Positions 16,485 to 26,068 of a stretch of 41,382 nt of DNA are shown in pieces. Numbering within the stretch: the stretch's first letter is position 1; each line of letters opens with the position of its first letter. The notes below the pieces were generated by a model. That model saw nothing but the letters and a program-made list of their open reading frames with translations, had not been told where the DNA came from and ran no database searches. Origin of the DNA: Bryobacteraceae bacterium (GTDB lineage: Bacteria; Acidobacteriota; Terriglobia; Bryobacterales; Bryobacteraceae). The stretch is taken from the NCBI GenBank assembly GCA_025924475.1, contig JAICIH010000010.1, positions 1 through 41,382 of the forward strand, given 5' to 3'. The position numbers were made by a program, and so were the translations under genes.

Positions 16485-18301
16485 TCCTCCGTTTTCTTGT
16501 CTTTCCCGGTAATCTTCGAAGCAAGACGTGGGACCGCGCCGTAATCGCTGGCCGGAAAAAGGAACTCGTCCATGGCCTGACGGCCAATGGTCAAAGAAAT
16601 TCGCCCGCGGTCCCGCTCGCCGCGCGCCAACGCTTGCGCCAGATGCTTCATCTCCGCTTTCGTGGCCTTCGGAGGCATAGGCGGCTCATTCGGATCGGTG
16701 AGGCATTCAATTACTACCGGACCTTCCATTCGCAGCGCTTCTTTTAATTGACCGTTGCACCGCTTCGGGTTGTCGATCCGAACACCGGTGGCGCCGCACG
16801 CTTCGGCGACTTTCACAAAATCAATTGGGAACAAATCCACGCCATATTCCGGATTGCCCAAATAGATCATTTGCTCCCACTTGATGAGGCCGAGCGTGTT
16901 GTTCTTCAGGACGATGATTTTGACGGGCAACTTGTATTGCGCAAGCGTGGCAAGATCGCCCATCATCATGCTGAGAGAACCGTCGCCGGTGAAGGAAACG
17001 ACCTGGCGCCCGGGAAACGCTACCTGCGCTCCGATCGCGTACGGCAACCCGGCAGCCATGCTGCAGAGCGTTCCACTGAACGAGAATTGCTGCCGCGCGC
17101 GCAACTTCATACGCGCGATCCAGGTGGTGACCGTGCCGGAATCGCCGGTGACGATGGCGTCATCGGCGAGCAACTGGCCCAAGTTCCAGGCGACGACCTG
17201 AGGCTTCATCGGCTTGTCGGTGCGCGTGCCGCGCTCCTCCATCAATTTCCACCACTCTTCCATGCCCTTTTGCGCCTGCTTCAAAAATGTCCGGTCTTCA
17301 TTGCGAGGCAGATACATCAGCAGCTCGCGCAGCGTGGCTTGTGCGTCACCGACCAGGCCGATGTCTACCGGGTAGCGGAGTCCGATGCGTTCTGGCCTAT
17401 GGTCAATTTGAATGCCAAGCGCCTGGCCCGGTTTGGGAAGAAATTCGATATAGGGGAACGAACTGCCGATAATCAACAGCGCGTCGCAATTTTCCAGAAC
17501 GTCCGAGGAAGGCCGAGTGCCGACTACGCCTGTTCCGCCCGTTGTGTAGGGACTGTCGTCAGGAATCACATCCTTGCCCAGCATCGCCTTGACCACGGGC
17601 GCGGCCAAGCGCTCGGCAGCTTGCAGAACTTCCTCTCCGGCGCCGCGCGCACCGGAGCCCACGAGGATGGCGATCTTCTTTTTGTTCTGGAGCGCGCGCG
17701 CCGCTTTCTCGAGCTGTAGGCGCTCAGGAACCTGCTTGGGGATGGAGAATGCTTCCGAAGTGTGGCCTTTTAAATTGCGCTTCGATCGTTTCTGATCGGC
17801 CATATCCGCGCTTTGATAGTCGATCGGCAGCGCGATATGCGAGACCGCGCGATTTCCAAGAGCCGCTCGGCAGGCATAGTCGACAATATTTTTGGCGTGC
17901 GCAGGTCCCATCAGGCGCTGGTTATAGAGCGCGACGTCCTGATAGAGATAGTCCTGATTCATGTCCTGCAGATAGTTGGTTCCGATCAGGTCGTGGTAAG
18001 TCATGCCGGTGATGGCTAGCACCGGCGCCTGGTCAATTTTCGCGTCATACAGACCGTTCAACATATGGATTGCGCCGGGAGCGGCGGTGGAAAAGCAGAC
18101 GCCTAGTTTGCCGCTGAATTTCGCGTATCCGGTAGCAGCCATCGCGGCAGTCTCTTCGTGGCGCACATGGACGTAGCGGATGCGGCCGTTATGAGTACGA
18201 AGCGCTTCTACAAAGCCGTTGATGCCGTCACCGGGGAGTCCAAATATTACTTCCACACCCCAATCGATGAGGCTCTCTACGAGAACATCCGATGCGGTCA
18301 T
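16481..18301 (-). CDS. thiamine pyrophosphate-requiring enzyme (pyruvate oxidase / acetolactate synthase-like)
   Basis: 'MTASDVLVESLIDWGVEVIFGLPGDGINGFVEALR', 'RHEETAAMAATGYAKFSGKLGVCF', 'GDGSLSMMMGDLATLAQYKLPVKIIVLKNNTLG' TPP motif; ORF-track start 18337, ATG at 18301 preferred. Confidence 0.93.
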   Translation of the reverse strand: MTASDVLVESLIDWGVEVIFGLPGDGINGFVEALRTHNGRIRYVHVRHEETAAMAATGYAKFSGKLGVCFSTAAPGAIHMLNGLYDAKIDQAPVLAITGMTYHDLIGTNYLQDMNQDYLYQDVALYNQRLMGPAHAKNIVDYACRAALGNRAVSHIALPIDYQSADMADQKRSKRNLKGHTSEAFSIPKQVPERLQLEKAARALQNKKKIAILVGSGARGAGEEVLQAAERLAAPVVKAMLGKDVIPDDSPYTTGGTGVVGTRPSSDVLENCDALLIIGSSFPYIEFLPKPGQALGIQIDHRPERIGLRYPVDIGLVGDAQATLRELLMYLPRNEDRTFLKQAQKGMEEWWKLMEERGTRTDKPMKPQVVAWNLGQLLADDAIVTGDSGTVTTWIARMKLRARQQFSFSGTLCSMAAGLPYAIGAQVAFPGRQVVSFTGDGSLSMMMGDLATLAQYKLPVKIIVLKNNTLGLIKWEQMIYLGNPEYGVDLFPIDFVKVAEACGATGVRIDNPKRCNGQLKEALRMEGPVVIECLTDPNEPPMPPKATKAEMKHLAQALARGERDRGRISLTIGRQAMDEFLFPASDYGAVPRLASKITGKDKKTEE

Positions 18302-18398
18302 TTTGTTCTTCTTCTGACCTTTCCCACATACGACCACACGGGTTAGGCAATCGTTACCTAAGTGGTTCTACGTGGGGAAGCGGTAGACCGAGTCTGTA

Positions 18399-19304
18399 TT
18401 AATTGAGTTTTTCAGTGATCGTCACCGGACGAGCGAGTTGGAAAGTGAGTTGTGTTTCCGCAGGGAGAGAGATGGATTTGTTGCGGCCGAGGAGAACCGC
18501 GCCTGTGCCGGCGCCAGCGCCTGCGCCGGCGCCAATAGCGGCACCCTTACCGCCACCGGCGATGGCTCCGATGATCGCGCCGAGCGCGGCGCCTCCGCCG
18601 ATTTTCGCGGCGTCTTGCCCATGTTTTGCCTCGGCTCTCCTCTCGAAAACACTAGTTTCGACCGGTACCCGCTGGCCGTCCGTCGTATTGATTTCGGTGA
18701 CGGTCAACTGCATGAGCGTTTTTTGCGCACCGGCGATCTTTCCTAAGACTTTGGAGCCTTTGTCGGCGATGATAAAGCCGTCGATCACGAGCGGAGTTTC
18801 GAGAGTTGCGAGGAATGTGTCACCGGCATACTTTCGATCGGTGGAAACGGTTTCCGCGAGGCGAACGTTCAAGTTGGTTCCGGATTGTAGAGTGACGACG
18901 TGCGGCGCCGGTGGCACGGCCGCTGGCGCCGGCGTGCCGAGCTGCGGACCCATGGGCCCCTGGCCTTCGTTTACGGCAGGCCGCGCGGGAATGGCGGCGG
19001 GCGGCGGAAGTACCGGCGCAGGCGGAAGGGCTTGCGCTACCGGGACGACCATGGGCGCTACGGTAACAGGCACGGATTTAGGCCGGACTTGCTTTACGTG
19101 TTTGATAACTGGCGCAGGTGGTGGCGGAACGACGGCTGGCGCGGGCAGCGAGGCCTTGGCCGGCGTACTCGGGATGACGAGCGGGGCCGGCGCGGCGATT
19201 GTTTTCACCGTAGTTGTCTTTATGTAGACCAGAGCGCCACCAAGCGTGAGGATTACGCCTGCAGCAAAGGCGCCGGTCACCTTCAAGAGGCTGGACGGCT
19301 TCAT
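18399..19304 (-). CDS. secreted/membrane-anchored protein with proline-rich linker and glycine-zipper region
   Basis: N-term TM, Pro/Ala linker, 'HVVTLQSGTNLNVRLAETVSTDRKYAGDTFLATLE', 'GGGAALGAIIGAIAGGGKGAAIGAGAGAGAGTGAVLL'. Confidence 0.8.
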   Translation of the reverse strand: MKPSSLLKVTGAFAAGVILTLGGALVYIKTTTVKTIAAPAPLVIPSTPAKASLPAPAVVPPPPAPVIKHVKQVRPKSVPVTVAPMVVPVAQALPPAPVLPPPAAIPARPAVNEGQGPMGPQLGTPAPAAVPPAPHVVTLQSGTNLNVRLAETVSTDRKYAGDTFLATLETPLVIDGFIIADKGSKVLGKIAGAQKTLMQLTVTEINTTDGQRVPVETSVFERRAEAKHGQDAAKIGGGAALGAIIGAIAGGGKGAAIGAGAGAGAGTGAVLLGRNKSISLPAETQLTFQLARPVTITEKLN

Positions 19305-19372
19305 ATTAAGCTCCCCTATATCAGAAACGTATGAGTTTCCGGAGGCGTTTCAAACGGTAGTTAAAATAGGTT

Positions 19373-20386
19373 TTGGACTTTCCGGCTGGCTTTTCCATAG
19401 GACCGATCGCGGTGCGCCCGGCGACGGTACTCGCGCCGATGGCGGGAGTAACGGACACGGTTTTCCGGCGATTGATCCGCAACCAGGGCGGCTGCGGGCT
19501 CCTGATGACGGAGTTCACGAGCTCGCACGGCGTAGTGAGCACACGCCATGCCAAGAAGCCCAATCGCAATTTCCGGTACCTGTATTTCGAGCCTGAGGAG
19601 CATCCGATCACCTGCCAATTGTTCGGTTCCGATCCGGACGTAATGGCGGATGCCGCGAAGGTGTGCGAAGAGCGCGGATTCGATATTGTCGATATCAATT
19701 TCGGCTGCCCGGTGAACAAGGTGGTGAAATGCAATGGCGGGAGCGGTCTGCTGCGCGATCTGCCGCTGGTCGAAACCATCCTCAAAAAAGTGAAGGCGGC
19801 GATCCGCATTCCGCTGACGTGCAAATTCCGGGCGGGCTGGAACGATCACGAATTAGTGGCGGTGCAAATGGCCAAGCTGGCGGAAGATTGCGGTTTGGCG
19901 GCAGTAGCTTTGCATCCACGCACGCGCGAGCAGGGCTATAGCGGGCGGTCCGACTGGTCGCGCATCGCGGAAGTGAAGGCGGCGGTCCGGATTCCGGTGA
20001 TCGGGAACGGCGACATTATTACTCCGGAAGATGCAGTGCGGATGTATCGCGAGACCGGATGCGATGCCGTGATGATCGGAAGGACGGCCTCTTCGAATCC
20101 GTGGGTCTTCCGGCAGATCGAGGAGTATGTGCGCACAGGATCTTACAAAGTGCAAGCCGACCACGAGCGCTATGACATGATGAAGACTTACTATCTCATG
20201 CTCGAAAATCATGGCGAGCCGGACGCAGTCGGCAAAATGAAGCAGTTTGCCACTTACTTCACTCACGGAGTTCGAAACGGCTCGAAGCTGCGCGTGGATA
20301 TCTATCGCGCTCAAGAAGTAAAGCAAATTCTCGATATCGTGGACGCGTTCTTCTGCGAGCCAATGCAGCGCGCTGAAGTCGCTTGA
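19373..20386 (+). CDS. dusB: tRNA-dihydrouridine synthase (DusB-type)
   Basis: '[16 protein letters not shown]', '[21 protein letters not shown]', '[15 protein letters not shown]', 'PVIGNGDI'; TTG start. Confidence 0.95.
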   Translation: MDFPAGFSIGPIAVRPATVLAPMAGVTDTVFRRLIRNQGGCGLLMTEFTSSHGVVSTRHAKKPNRNFRYLYFEPEEHPITCQLFGSDPDVMADAAKVCEERGFDIVDINFGCPVNKVVKCNGGSGLLRDLPLVETILKKVKAAIRIPLTCKFRAGWNDHELVAVQMAKLAEDCGLAAVALHPRTREQGYSGRSDWSRIAEVKAAVRIPVIGNGDIITPEDAVRMYRETGCDAVMIGRTASSNPWVFRQIEEYVRTGSYKVQADHERYDMMKTYYLMLENHGEPDAVGKMKQFATYFTHGVRNGSKLRVDIYRAQEVKQILDIVDAFFCEPMQRAEVA

Positions 20387-20868
20387 AACAAGTTCAACTG
20401 ATCACAGACGGAGCCTGTAAGGGGAATCCCGGCAAGGGCGGTTGGGCCTGTATTTTGCGGTACGGAGACTACAAGCGGGAATTATACGGTTCGAGCCCGT
20501 ATACTACGAACAATCGCATGGAACTGGCGGCAGCGATCGAAGGACTTAAGCGACTAAAAGAGAGTTGCCAGGTCGAGATTATTACCGATTCCGAATATCT
20601 GCGAAATGGAATTACGAGCTGGGTAGCGGGCTGGAAGCGGAACGGCTGGCGGACGGCGGCCAAGAAGCCGGTTGTAAATAAAGATTTGTGGGTCATGCTG
20701 GATGAGCTGGTAAGTTCGCACACAACCCATTGGAAATGGACCAAGGGACACGCGACGCATGAGGATAACAATCGCTGCGACGAACTGGCAAGCCTGGCGG
20801 CGGAGGAGCAGATCGCTAGTGAACCGAATTTGAAGAGCGATCTGTATAGGAAGCATGCCGAAGGGTGA
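20383..20868 (+). CDS. rnhA: ribonuclease HI
   Basis: '[24 protein letters not shown]', '[13 protein letters not shown]', 'TDSEYL', '[16 protein letters not shown]'; TTG start overlapping dusB stop. Confidence 0.97.
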   Translation: MKQVQLITDGACKGNPGKGGWACILRYGDYKRELYGSSPYTTNNRMELAAAIEGLKRLKESCQVEIITDSEYLRNGITSWVAGWKRNGWRTAAKKPVVNKDLWVMLDELVSSHTTHWKWTKGHATHEDNNRCDELASLAAEEQIASEPNLKSDLYRKHAEG

Positions 20869-20876
20869 AAAGACCG

Positions 20877-20921
20877 GGCGGGTTAACAACCCGCCGCAGG
20901 CTGCCAGCCTGCCCCACAAAG
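20877..20921 (+). repeat. intergenic double-hairpin repeat, copy 1
   Basis: GGCGGGTTAACAACCCGCCGCAGGCTGCCAGCCTGCCCCACAAAG; hairpins 20877-20895 and 20896-20912. Confidence 0.9.
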
Positions 20922-20950
20922 GCAGCGGAACTGAAGGACAAAACAGGAAT

Positions 20951-21529
20951 GTGTGTTTGTTTGGGGGGACGTTCGACCCAATTCACATGGCGCACCTACG
21001 GATCGCCGAAGAGGCGCAGAAAAAGTTCAAATTGGATCGCGTTCTATTCGTCCCGGCCGGTAATCCGCCGCACAAAGAAGCAGCCGGCCTAACGCCGTAC
21101 GAGGACCGGTACCGAATGGTCGAGCTCGCGTGTAAGCCATATCCAGGGTTTATTGCCTCACGGCTCGAAGCGGGGCGGCGGCCAAGTTACACGGTGGATA
21201 CGGTCAAGCGTGTCAGGAAAGAGTTAGCTCCGGGCGACCGGCTGTTTTTTCTGGTAGGCGGCGACGCGTTCGATGAACTCGATACCTGGAAGAGTTGGCA
21301 AGAGCTTGTGCGCCTGACCGAGTTTATCGTTGTATCGCGGCCGGAAAGCGAGTACCGCGTGCCGGAAGGCGCACGGGTCCACCGGCTGGATGGATTAGCG
21401 CTGCCGGTTTCCAGCTCAACGATACGCGCCCGGTTGGCGAATGGAGAGGCAACGCCGGAATTACCTGCCGAAGTACGCTCTTTCGTCGAAAAGCGAGGGC
21501 TCTATAGCTTCGCCGTTACGCAGAATTGA
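20951..21529 (+). CDS. nadD: nicotinate-nucleotide adenylyltransferase
   Basis: 'CLFGGTFDPIHMAHLRIAEEAQKKF', 'VSSSTIRARL'; GTG at 20951 preferred over ORF-track start 20855, which runs through repeat copy 1. Confidence 0.95.
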   Translation: MCLFGGTFDPIHMAHLRIAEEAQKKFKLDRVLFVPAGNPPHKEAAGLTPYEDRYRMVELACKPYPGFIASRLEAGRRPSYTVDTVKRVRKELAPGDRLFFLVGGDAFDELDTWKSWQELVRLTEFIVVSRPESEYRVPEGARVHRLDGLALPVSSSTIRARLANGEATPELPAEVRSFVEKRGLYSFAVTQN

Positions 21530-21933
21530 TCGAAAGCCTGGGTGAGAAGCTTAGCGATACTTAGTGGGTCGCTCGATTCAATCTGAAAGCGATGCAAAGT
21601 AAACACAGGCTTTCCATCGCGGAATAATGCCATCGAAGGTGAGGACGGCGGAACGCCGGGCAGTAGCTCACGGACACGGGCAACTGCTTCCAAATCCGCA
21701 CCGGCAAAAACGGTGGCAACTTTATCGGGCCGATTGGCGTTCTGAAGAGCCATACCGACAGCGGGACGCGCCTTACCAGCCGCGCATCCGCAGACCGAGT
21801 TCGTCACCATAAGGACGATCCCGCTATCGGGAGACAACAGGCGATTCACGTCCTCGGCAGTTCGGGCTTCCTGGACGCCGAACTGCGTCAAGTCCTGGCG
21901 CATAGGAGCAATCAGTTGCTCGGAATATCTCAT
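21502..21933 (-). CDS. BrxA/BrxB (YphP/YqiW, UPF0403) family bacilliredoxin
   Basis: 'MVTNSVCGCAAGKARPAVGMAL' CGC motif, 'SSPSMALFRDGKPVF..HR'. Confidence 0.93.
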   Translation of the reverse strand: MRYSEQLIAPMRQDLTQFGVQEARTAEDVNRLLSPDSGIVLMVTNSVCGCAAGKARPAVGMALQNANRPDKVATVFAGADLEAVARVRELLPGVPPSSPSMALFRDGKPVFTLHRFQIESSDPLSIAKLLTQAFDQFCVTAKL

Positions 21934-21947
21934 AAGCTTCTATTTTA

Positions 21948-22835
21948 CTAAGAGCCTCCGCGCGTGGTCTGCACTTTGGGACTTGCCAGATAGCCTACGA
22001 TCTTGTCTTTGCTGACCTGATTGACCACGATTTCGTCCGGTTGGCGGGCTTTGGCCGTGTAGAACTGGATCGGCTCGTTCAAGTTGCGGTCTTTTTTCTC
22101 TACCGTTTTGTCGTCGGCGGTTATGGCGATGGTAAAGCGGTTATGTTTGGGATCCGCCTTTTTTAGTTGAACCATGATGTCGGCGACGCGTGTAGGCTTC
22201 TTGCTTTTGGTGATGGTGAATTCAGAATAGTTGCGCTCGCCGAGCTCACGTAGCGCCTGCAACTCTTTTCCGTTCGTTGCTATGAGACTGGCGTGACTAT
22301 CGAGCTCGCCGGTAGCGCGCTTCAAATTGGCGATGGTTTGTTCGAGCTGACTCTTGGTTTTTTGGACGTCAGTCTTGACGTTGCCGACATCGGTCGAGAC
22401 GGTGGCCAACTGGGTGGTGGCAGTATCGGCGGTTTGCTTTACGGAATTGATCACCGCCTGCTGAGCGGCCTGCTCCTGCGCGAGACGCGATTGCAGCGAC
22501 TCGACGCGCTTCTGAGCATCGATCTTCGCTTGACCGACGGCAGCTTCGGCGTTGCGGCGCTGCTCGGCGAGACGGGCTTGCAGTTCGTCCATGCTACGGC
22601 GCGAGCGCTGCACTTCTTCGTTCGAATCGATGCGCATCCGTTCGATGACACCGTTCATGTCGGAGGTGAGCTTCGTCATATCGGCTTTGGTGTCGGTTCG
22701 GACGCGCTCGAGTTGGACAAATTGAAAGATGCTAGAAGCGCCTAGCAACACGAGGGCCCCGATCAACAACGGAGTCCTCCAATTCGGTCCCGATGGCGGT
22801 GGAATGATATATGTCGGCTGTTGTGAGCTACCCAT
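21948..22835 (-). CDS. hypothetical membrane-anchored coiled-coil protein
   Basis: Pro-rich N-term, one TM 'LLIGALVLLGASSIFQFVQL', long Gln/Arg/Ala-rich coiled coil. Confidence 0.8.
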   Translation of the reverse strand: MGSSQQPTYIIPPPSGPNWRTPLLIGALVLLGASSIFQFVQLERVRTDTKADMTKLTSDMNGVIERMRIDSNEEVQRSRRSMDELQARLAEQRRNAEAAVGQAKIDAQKRVESLQSRLAQEQAAQQAVINSVKQTADTATTQLATVSTDVGNVKTDVQKTKSQLEQTIANLKRATGELDSHASLIATNGKELQALRELGERNYSEFTITKSKKPTRVADIMVQLKKADPKHNRFTIAITADDKTVEKKDRNLNEPIQFYTAKARQPDEIVVNQVSKDKIVGYLASPKVQTTRGGS

Positions 22836-22881
22836 GACGGTGTCCAGAGATGATCTACGGCGGTGATCACATTATAGAACC

Positions 22882-24546
22882 TCACGGGAACCGCAGTACA
22901 TAGGTATAAAGCATCGCGAGGCAGCCCACCACCGCGGCCAGGAGAATACTGTGTTTCAAGGTGAAACGGAAAAGGCGGGCCTGGTCGGGAACGGACATCT
23001 CGGTGGCTGCCGCGGCGACGGCTATCGTCTGTAGACTGATCATCTTGCCCAGGACGCCACCGCTCGAATTGGTGGCGGCCATCAGAACGGGCGAAAGGCC
23101 GAGCCGATTGGCGGTAACTACCTGCAAACTCCCGAATAAGGCGTTGGAGGACGTGTCGGACCCGGTGAGGAACACGCCGACCCAGCCGAGCAAGGCGCTG
23201 AAGAACGGAAAAAGCTTTCCGGTAGCCGAAAACGCCAAGCCGAGAGTTCCGGTTGCGCCGCAATAATTCATCAGAAAAGCCATTGCCAGGACCGATGTGA
23301 CGGTCACGGTGGGCAGTATGAGCTGACGCACGACGGAAATAAGCAATCGAAAGAAAGCCGAGACCGGCATTTTCAGCACGAGAGCGGACAATATGGTGGC
23401 AAACATGCAAGATGTGCCGGAAGCAGCGAGCCAGTTCATATTGAATACGGCGGCATAAGGCGCCGGATGTGGAATGACGGGCGGCATACGTTGGACAACG
23501 TTATGGAGGCTTGGCCAGTGGATGGTGAAGCTGACCGAATTCAGGACGGCCTGCCAAGGCTTGAATCCCCAGAGCAGCACAAACAAAACGAGAAACACGT
23601 AAGGGAGCCAAGCGTTGAAAACTTCTGCGCTCGAATATTGGCGTGGTGTAGTGTGGGTTTGCTGGGCCGGAGAGGAGGGGCCGACAATGGCGGCGCGGAC
23701 GATGGCATTCGGCTCGGCCGCCGGACACCAGAATTTGAGCAATAGAATAATGACTCCCATGGCGGCAAGTGAGCTGAGGATGTCCGTGAGTTGCGGGCCG
23801 ATGAAGTTCGAGACGGTAAACTGCACGCTCGCAAAGGTAACGCCGGCGGCGGCTACGGCGGGAAGAACGCCTTTGAGCGCTTTCCTGCCACCCATAGCGA
23901 AGATCAAATAAGCGGGTATAAGGAGGGAGATCGGCGCGCAGAGGCGGCCTACGTCGGCGCTAAGCCGTTCGAGGGGTAGGCCGGTGATGCCGGCGAGAGT
24001 AATAACCGGGATGCCGATGGAACCGAAGGCCACGGGCGAAGTATTGGCCAGCAGGCAAATGGCAGCAGCATTAAAAGGCGAGAATCCGAGACCAGTCAAC
24101 ATGGCGGCGGCGACGGCGACGGGCGTTCCGAAGCCGGCAGCCCCTTCGACAAAAGCGCCGAAGGCGAAGCCGATCAGAATGGCCTGAAGGCGAGGATCTG
24201 CGGTGAGACGGCCGACGGAGGCTTTGATGATTTCGAATTTCCCAGTATCGACGCTGACGCGAAACAGGGCAATGGCCCAGTAGACGATCCAGGAAATCGG
24301 GAAGAGTCCGAATGCGGCGCCATACAGGGCGGCGCTCACCGCCGGTAAAGCCGGCATGTGATAGGCGGCGAGCGCAAGCCAAAACGTGACGGCGAGTCCG
24401 GTCAGGCCCGCGATCCAGGCGGGCTTGCGTAAGACGCCGAGCAAGAGCAAAAGAGCGAAGATCGGCAGCGCCGCAATGAGAGCCGATACGCCGAGGGATT
24501 GTCCGAACAGCAGATACTGCTGATTCCACACTGAGTCTATGGCCAT
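22882..24546 (-). CDS. lldP: L-lactate permease
   Basis: 'GFAFGAFVEGAAGFGTPVAVAAAMLTGLGFSPFNAAAICLLANTSPVAFGSIGIPV' and 'GSDTSSNALFGSLQ' LldP signature. Confidence 0.96.
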   Translation of the reverse strand: MAIDSVWNQQYLLFGQSLGVSALIAALPIFALLLLLGVLRKPAWIAGLTGLAVTFWLALAAYHMPALPAVSAALYGAAFGLFPISWIVYWAIALFRVSVDTGKFEIIKASVGRLTADPRLQAILIGFAFGAFVEGAAGFGTPVAVAAAMLTGLGFSPFNAAAICLLANTSPVAFGSIGIPVITLAGITGLPLERLSADVGRLCAPISLLIPAYLIFAMGGRKALKGVLPAVAAAGVTFASVQFTVSNFIGPQLTDILSSLAAMGVIILLLKFWCPAAEPNAIVRAAIVGPSSPAQQTHTTPRQYSSAEVFNAWLPYVFLVLFVLLWGFKPWQAVLNSVSFTIHWPSLHNVVQRMPPVIPHPAPYAAVFNMNWLAASGTSCMFATILSALVLKMPVSAFFRLLISVVRQLILPTVTVTSVLAMAFLMNYCGATGTLGLAFSATGKLFPFFSALLGWVGVFLTGSDTSSNALFGSLQVVTANRLGLSPVLMAATNSSGGVLGKMISLQTIAVAAAATEMSVPDQARLFRFTLKHSILLAAVVGCLAMLYTYVLRFP

Positions 24547-24585
24547 GTTCAGTCGGTATAGTTTGGGATAAATAGCCTAAAACGA

Positions 24586-25908
24586 TCAGACACTCTCGCG
24601 TTTACGGTTCTTGCGAATGGCCAGCATGTCTTGGGTGGGCTCGCCATCGCATTCGACAGCGATGGTGGTGGAAAGCGGATCGGGCGCGTTGGCGGGAAGA
24701 CCGGTGAAGCGCACGCGAAATTGCTCCTGCTCGAATTTAACCGGCTGGCCGGTGGTGTACAGCTTGGCCGATAGCACCTTTTGCTGCAATCCGCCGAGCG
24801 CCAGCGTCTCACCCGGCCAGAAGTGGGCATGAATATAGAGCGTGTTCCCCTGGCGAGTGAACTGCGCGAATTGAGAATGTCTGACCTGGCAGCGATCGGC
24901 CTTGTGAATCAGATCGCCGTGCTTGTCCGTCCACTTCCCTACCGCGGTAAGAATCTCGATGGAAGGCTGCGGAATGGAGCCATCCGGTTTGGGGCCGATG
25001 TTTAGAAGATAGTTACCACGATCGCGCGTGCAGGTGAGAAGATTGCGCACGATGGTTTTCGGAGATTTCCAGTTATCGTCGGCGCGCTGATAGCCCCAAC
25101 TATCGTTCATGGTCATGCAAGCTTCCCAAGGTGTGGCGGATGCCTGAATGTGCTGTTCGGGAGTAGTGAAGTCTTCGGGAATACCGGAGCGGTTATTGAT
25201 GAGAATGTCGGGCTGCAGGCCGCGCACCATTTTGTTCATCTTCTCGGATTCCCAACCGGCGGGCGTCAAGGGCCAATTCACGTCATACCAGAGAATGTCC
25301 AGTTTGCCGTAGTTAGAGCAGATCTCGCGAACCTGGCCGTGGATGTAATCGACAAAGCGGCGGCGGGCGGCTTCATCTGTAAGGCAGCGAGCGCCGTCGG
25401 GATGATGCCAGTCCATCAGCGAGTAATAGAGGCCGAAGCGCATACCTTCGGCGCGGGCGGCCTCGGCGTACTCGGCAACGAGATCGCGGCCGGCGGCTTG
25501 CTTGGGAGCGCAATAATCGGTCAGCTTGGTGGCGAAGTTGCAGAAGCCTTCATGGTGCTTAGAGGTCATGACCATGTACTTCATGCCGGCTTGCTTCGCC
25601 AGCTTGGCCCAAGCGCGCGCGGCGTGCGGCTTGGGATTGAATTGTTTGGCCAACTGCTGATATTCGGCCACGGGAATGCCTTCTTCTTCCATGACCCATT
25701 CATGGCGGCCCAGAACACTATACAGACCGAAGTGAATAAACATTCCGAAGCGGGCTTGATGCCACCATTCCATGCGGCGATCGCGATCCTCCACCGTGGA
25801 GGTCGTGGGGCCGCCTTGCTGTTGCGCCATGGCAGCAGCGGGCAGGAGGGCGGCCGATGTGCCCGCGGCTTTTAACAAGGTCCGTCTCGAGAAAGGTGAA
25901 TAGGGCAT
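24586..25908 (-). CDS. alpha-L-fucosidase (GH29), Tat-type signal
   Basis: 'WWHQARFGMFIHFGLYSVLGRHEWVME', 'KYMVMTSKHHEGF', 'LWYDVNWP'; 'MPYSPFSRRTLLKAAG' Tat-like start at 25908. Confidence 0.93.
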   Translation of the reverse strand: MPYSPFSRRTLLKAAGTSAALLPAAAMAQQQGGPTTSTVEDRDRRMEWWHQARFGMFIHFGLYSVLGRHEWVMEEEGIPVAEYQQLAKQFNPKPHAARAWAKLAKQAGMKYMVMTSKHHEGFCNFATKLTDYCAPKQAAGRDLVAEYAEAARAEGMRFGLYYSLMDWHHPDGARCLTDEAARRRFVDYIHGQVREICSNYGKLDILWYDVNWPLTPAGWESEKMNKMVRGLQPDILINNRSGIPEDFTTPEQHIQASATPWEACMTMNDSWGYQRADDNWKSPKTIVRNLLTCTRDRGNYLLNIGPKPDGSIPQPSIEILTAVGKWTDKHGDLIHKADRCQVRHSQFAQFTRQGNTLYIHAHFWPGETLALGGLQQKVLSAKLYTTGQPVKFEQEQFRVRFTGLPANAPDPLSTTIAVECDGEPTQDMLAIRKNRKRESV

Positions 25909-26025
25909 AGACGTGATTACGTTATCACTGTCTGCGCCAGAAACAAGAACGGCGGGCGCTCGGAGGTAGACACCCGCCGGAGGCGCACGGTGCCAAGGCA
26001 TGGTGCGCCAAGATCGTTTGATACG

Positions 26026-26058
26026 GGAAAACAAAGTAAGCGAGGAATGCGCTCGCTT
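26026..26058 (-). terminator. candidate rho-independent terminator downstream of MFS gene
   Basis: Minus strand AAGCGAG-CGCATTC-CTCGCTT followed by ACTTTGTTTTCC. Confidence 0.45.
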
Positions 26059-26068
26059 GACAGCCCGG

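Noticed and set aside
16748-17719. 323-aa + strand ORF
   Set aside because: Antisense to the TPP enzyme, which has clear motifs; no recognisable protein features.
18507-18540. GC-rich tandem/palindromic tract GCCGGCGCCAGCGCCTGCGCCGGCGCC
   Set aside because: Explained by codons for the glycine/alanine-rich (AGAGAGAG) region of the CDS.
18403-19227. 274-aa + strand ORF rich in Gly/Ala/Pro
   Set aside because: Antisense image of the proline-rich/glycine-zipper gene; composition artefact.
20487-20506. ACGGTTCGAGCCCGTA resembling a tRNA T-arm
   Set aside because: Lies within the rnhA coding sequence; no acceptor, D or anticodon arms around it.
25150-25875. 241-aa + strand ORF
   Set aside because: Antisense to GH29 fucosidase with well-conserved motifs.
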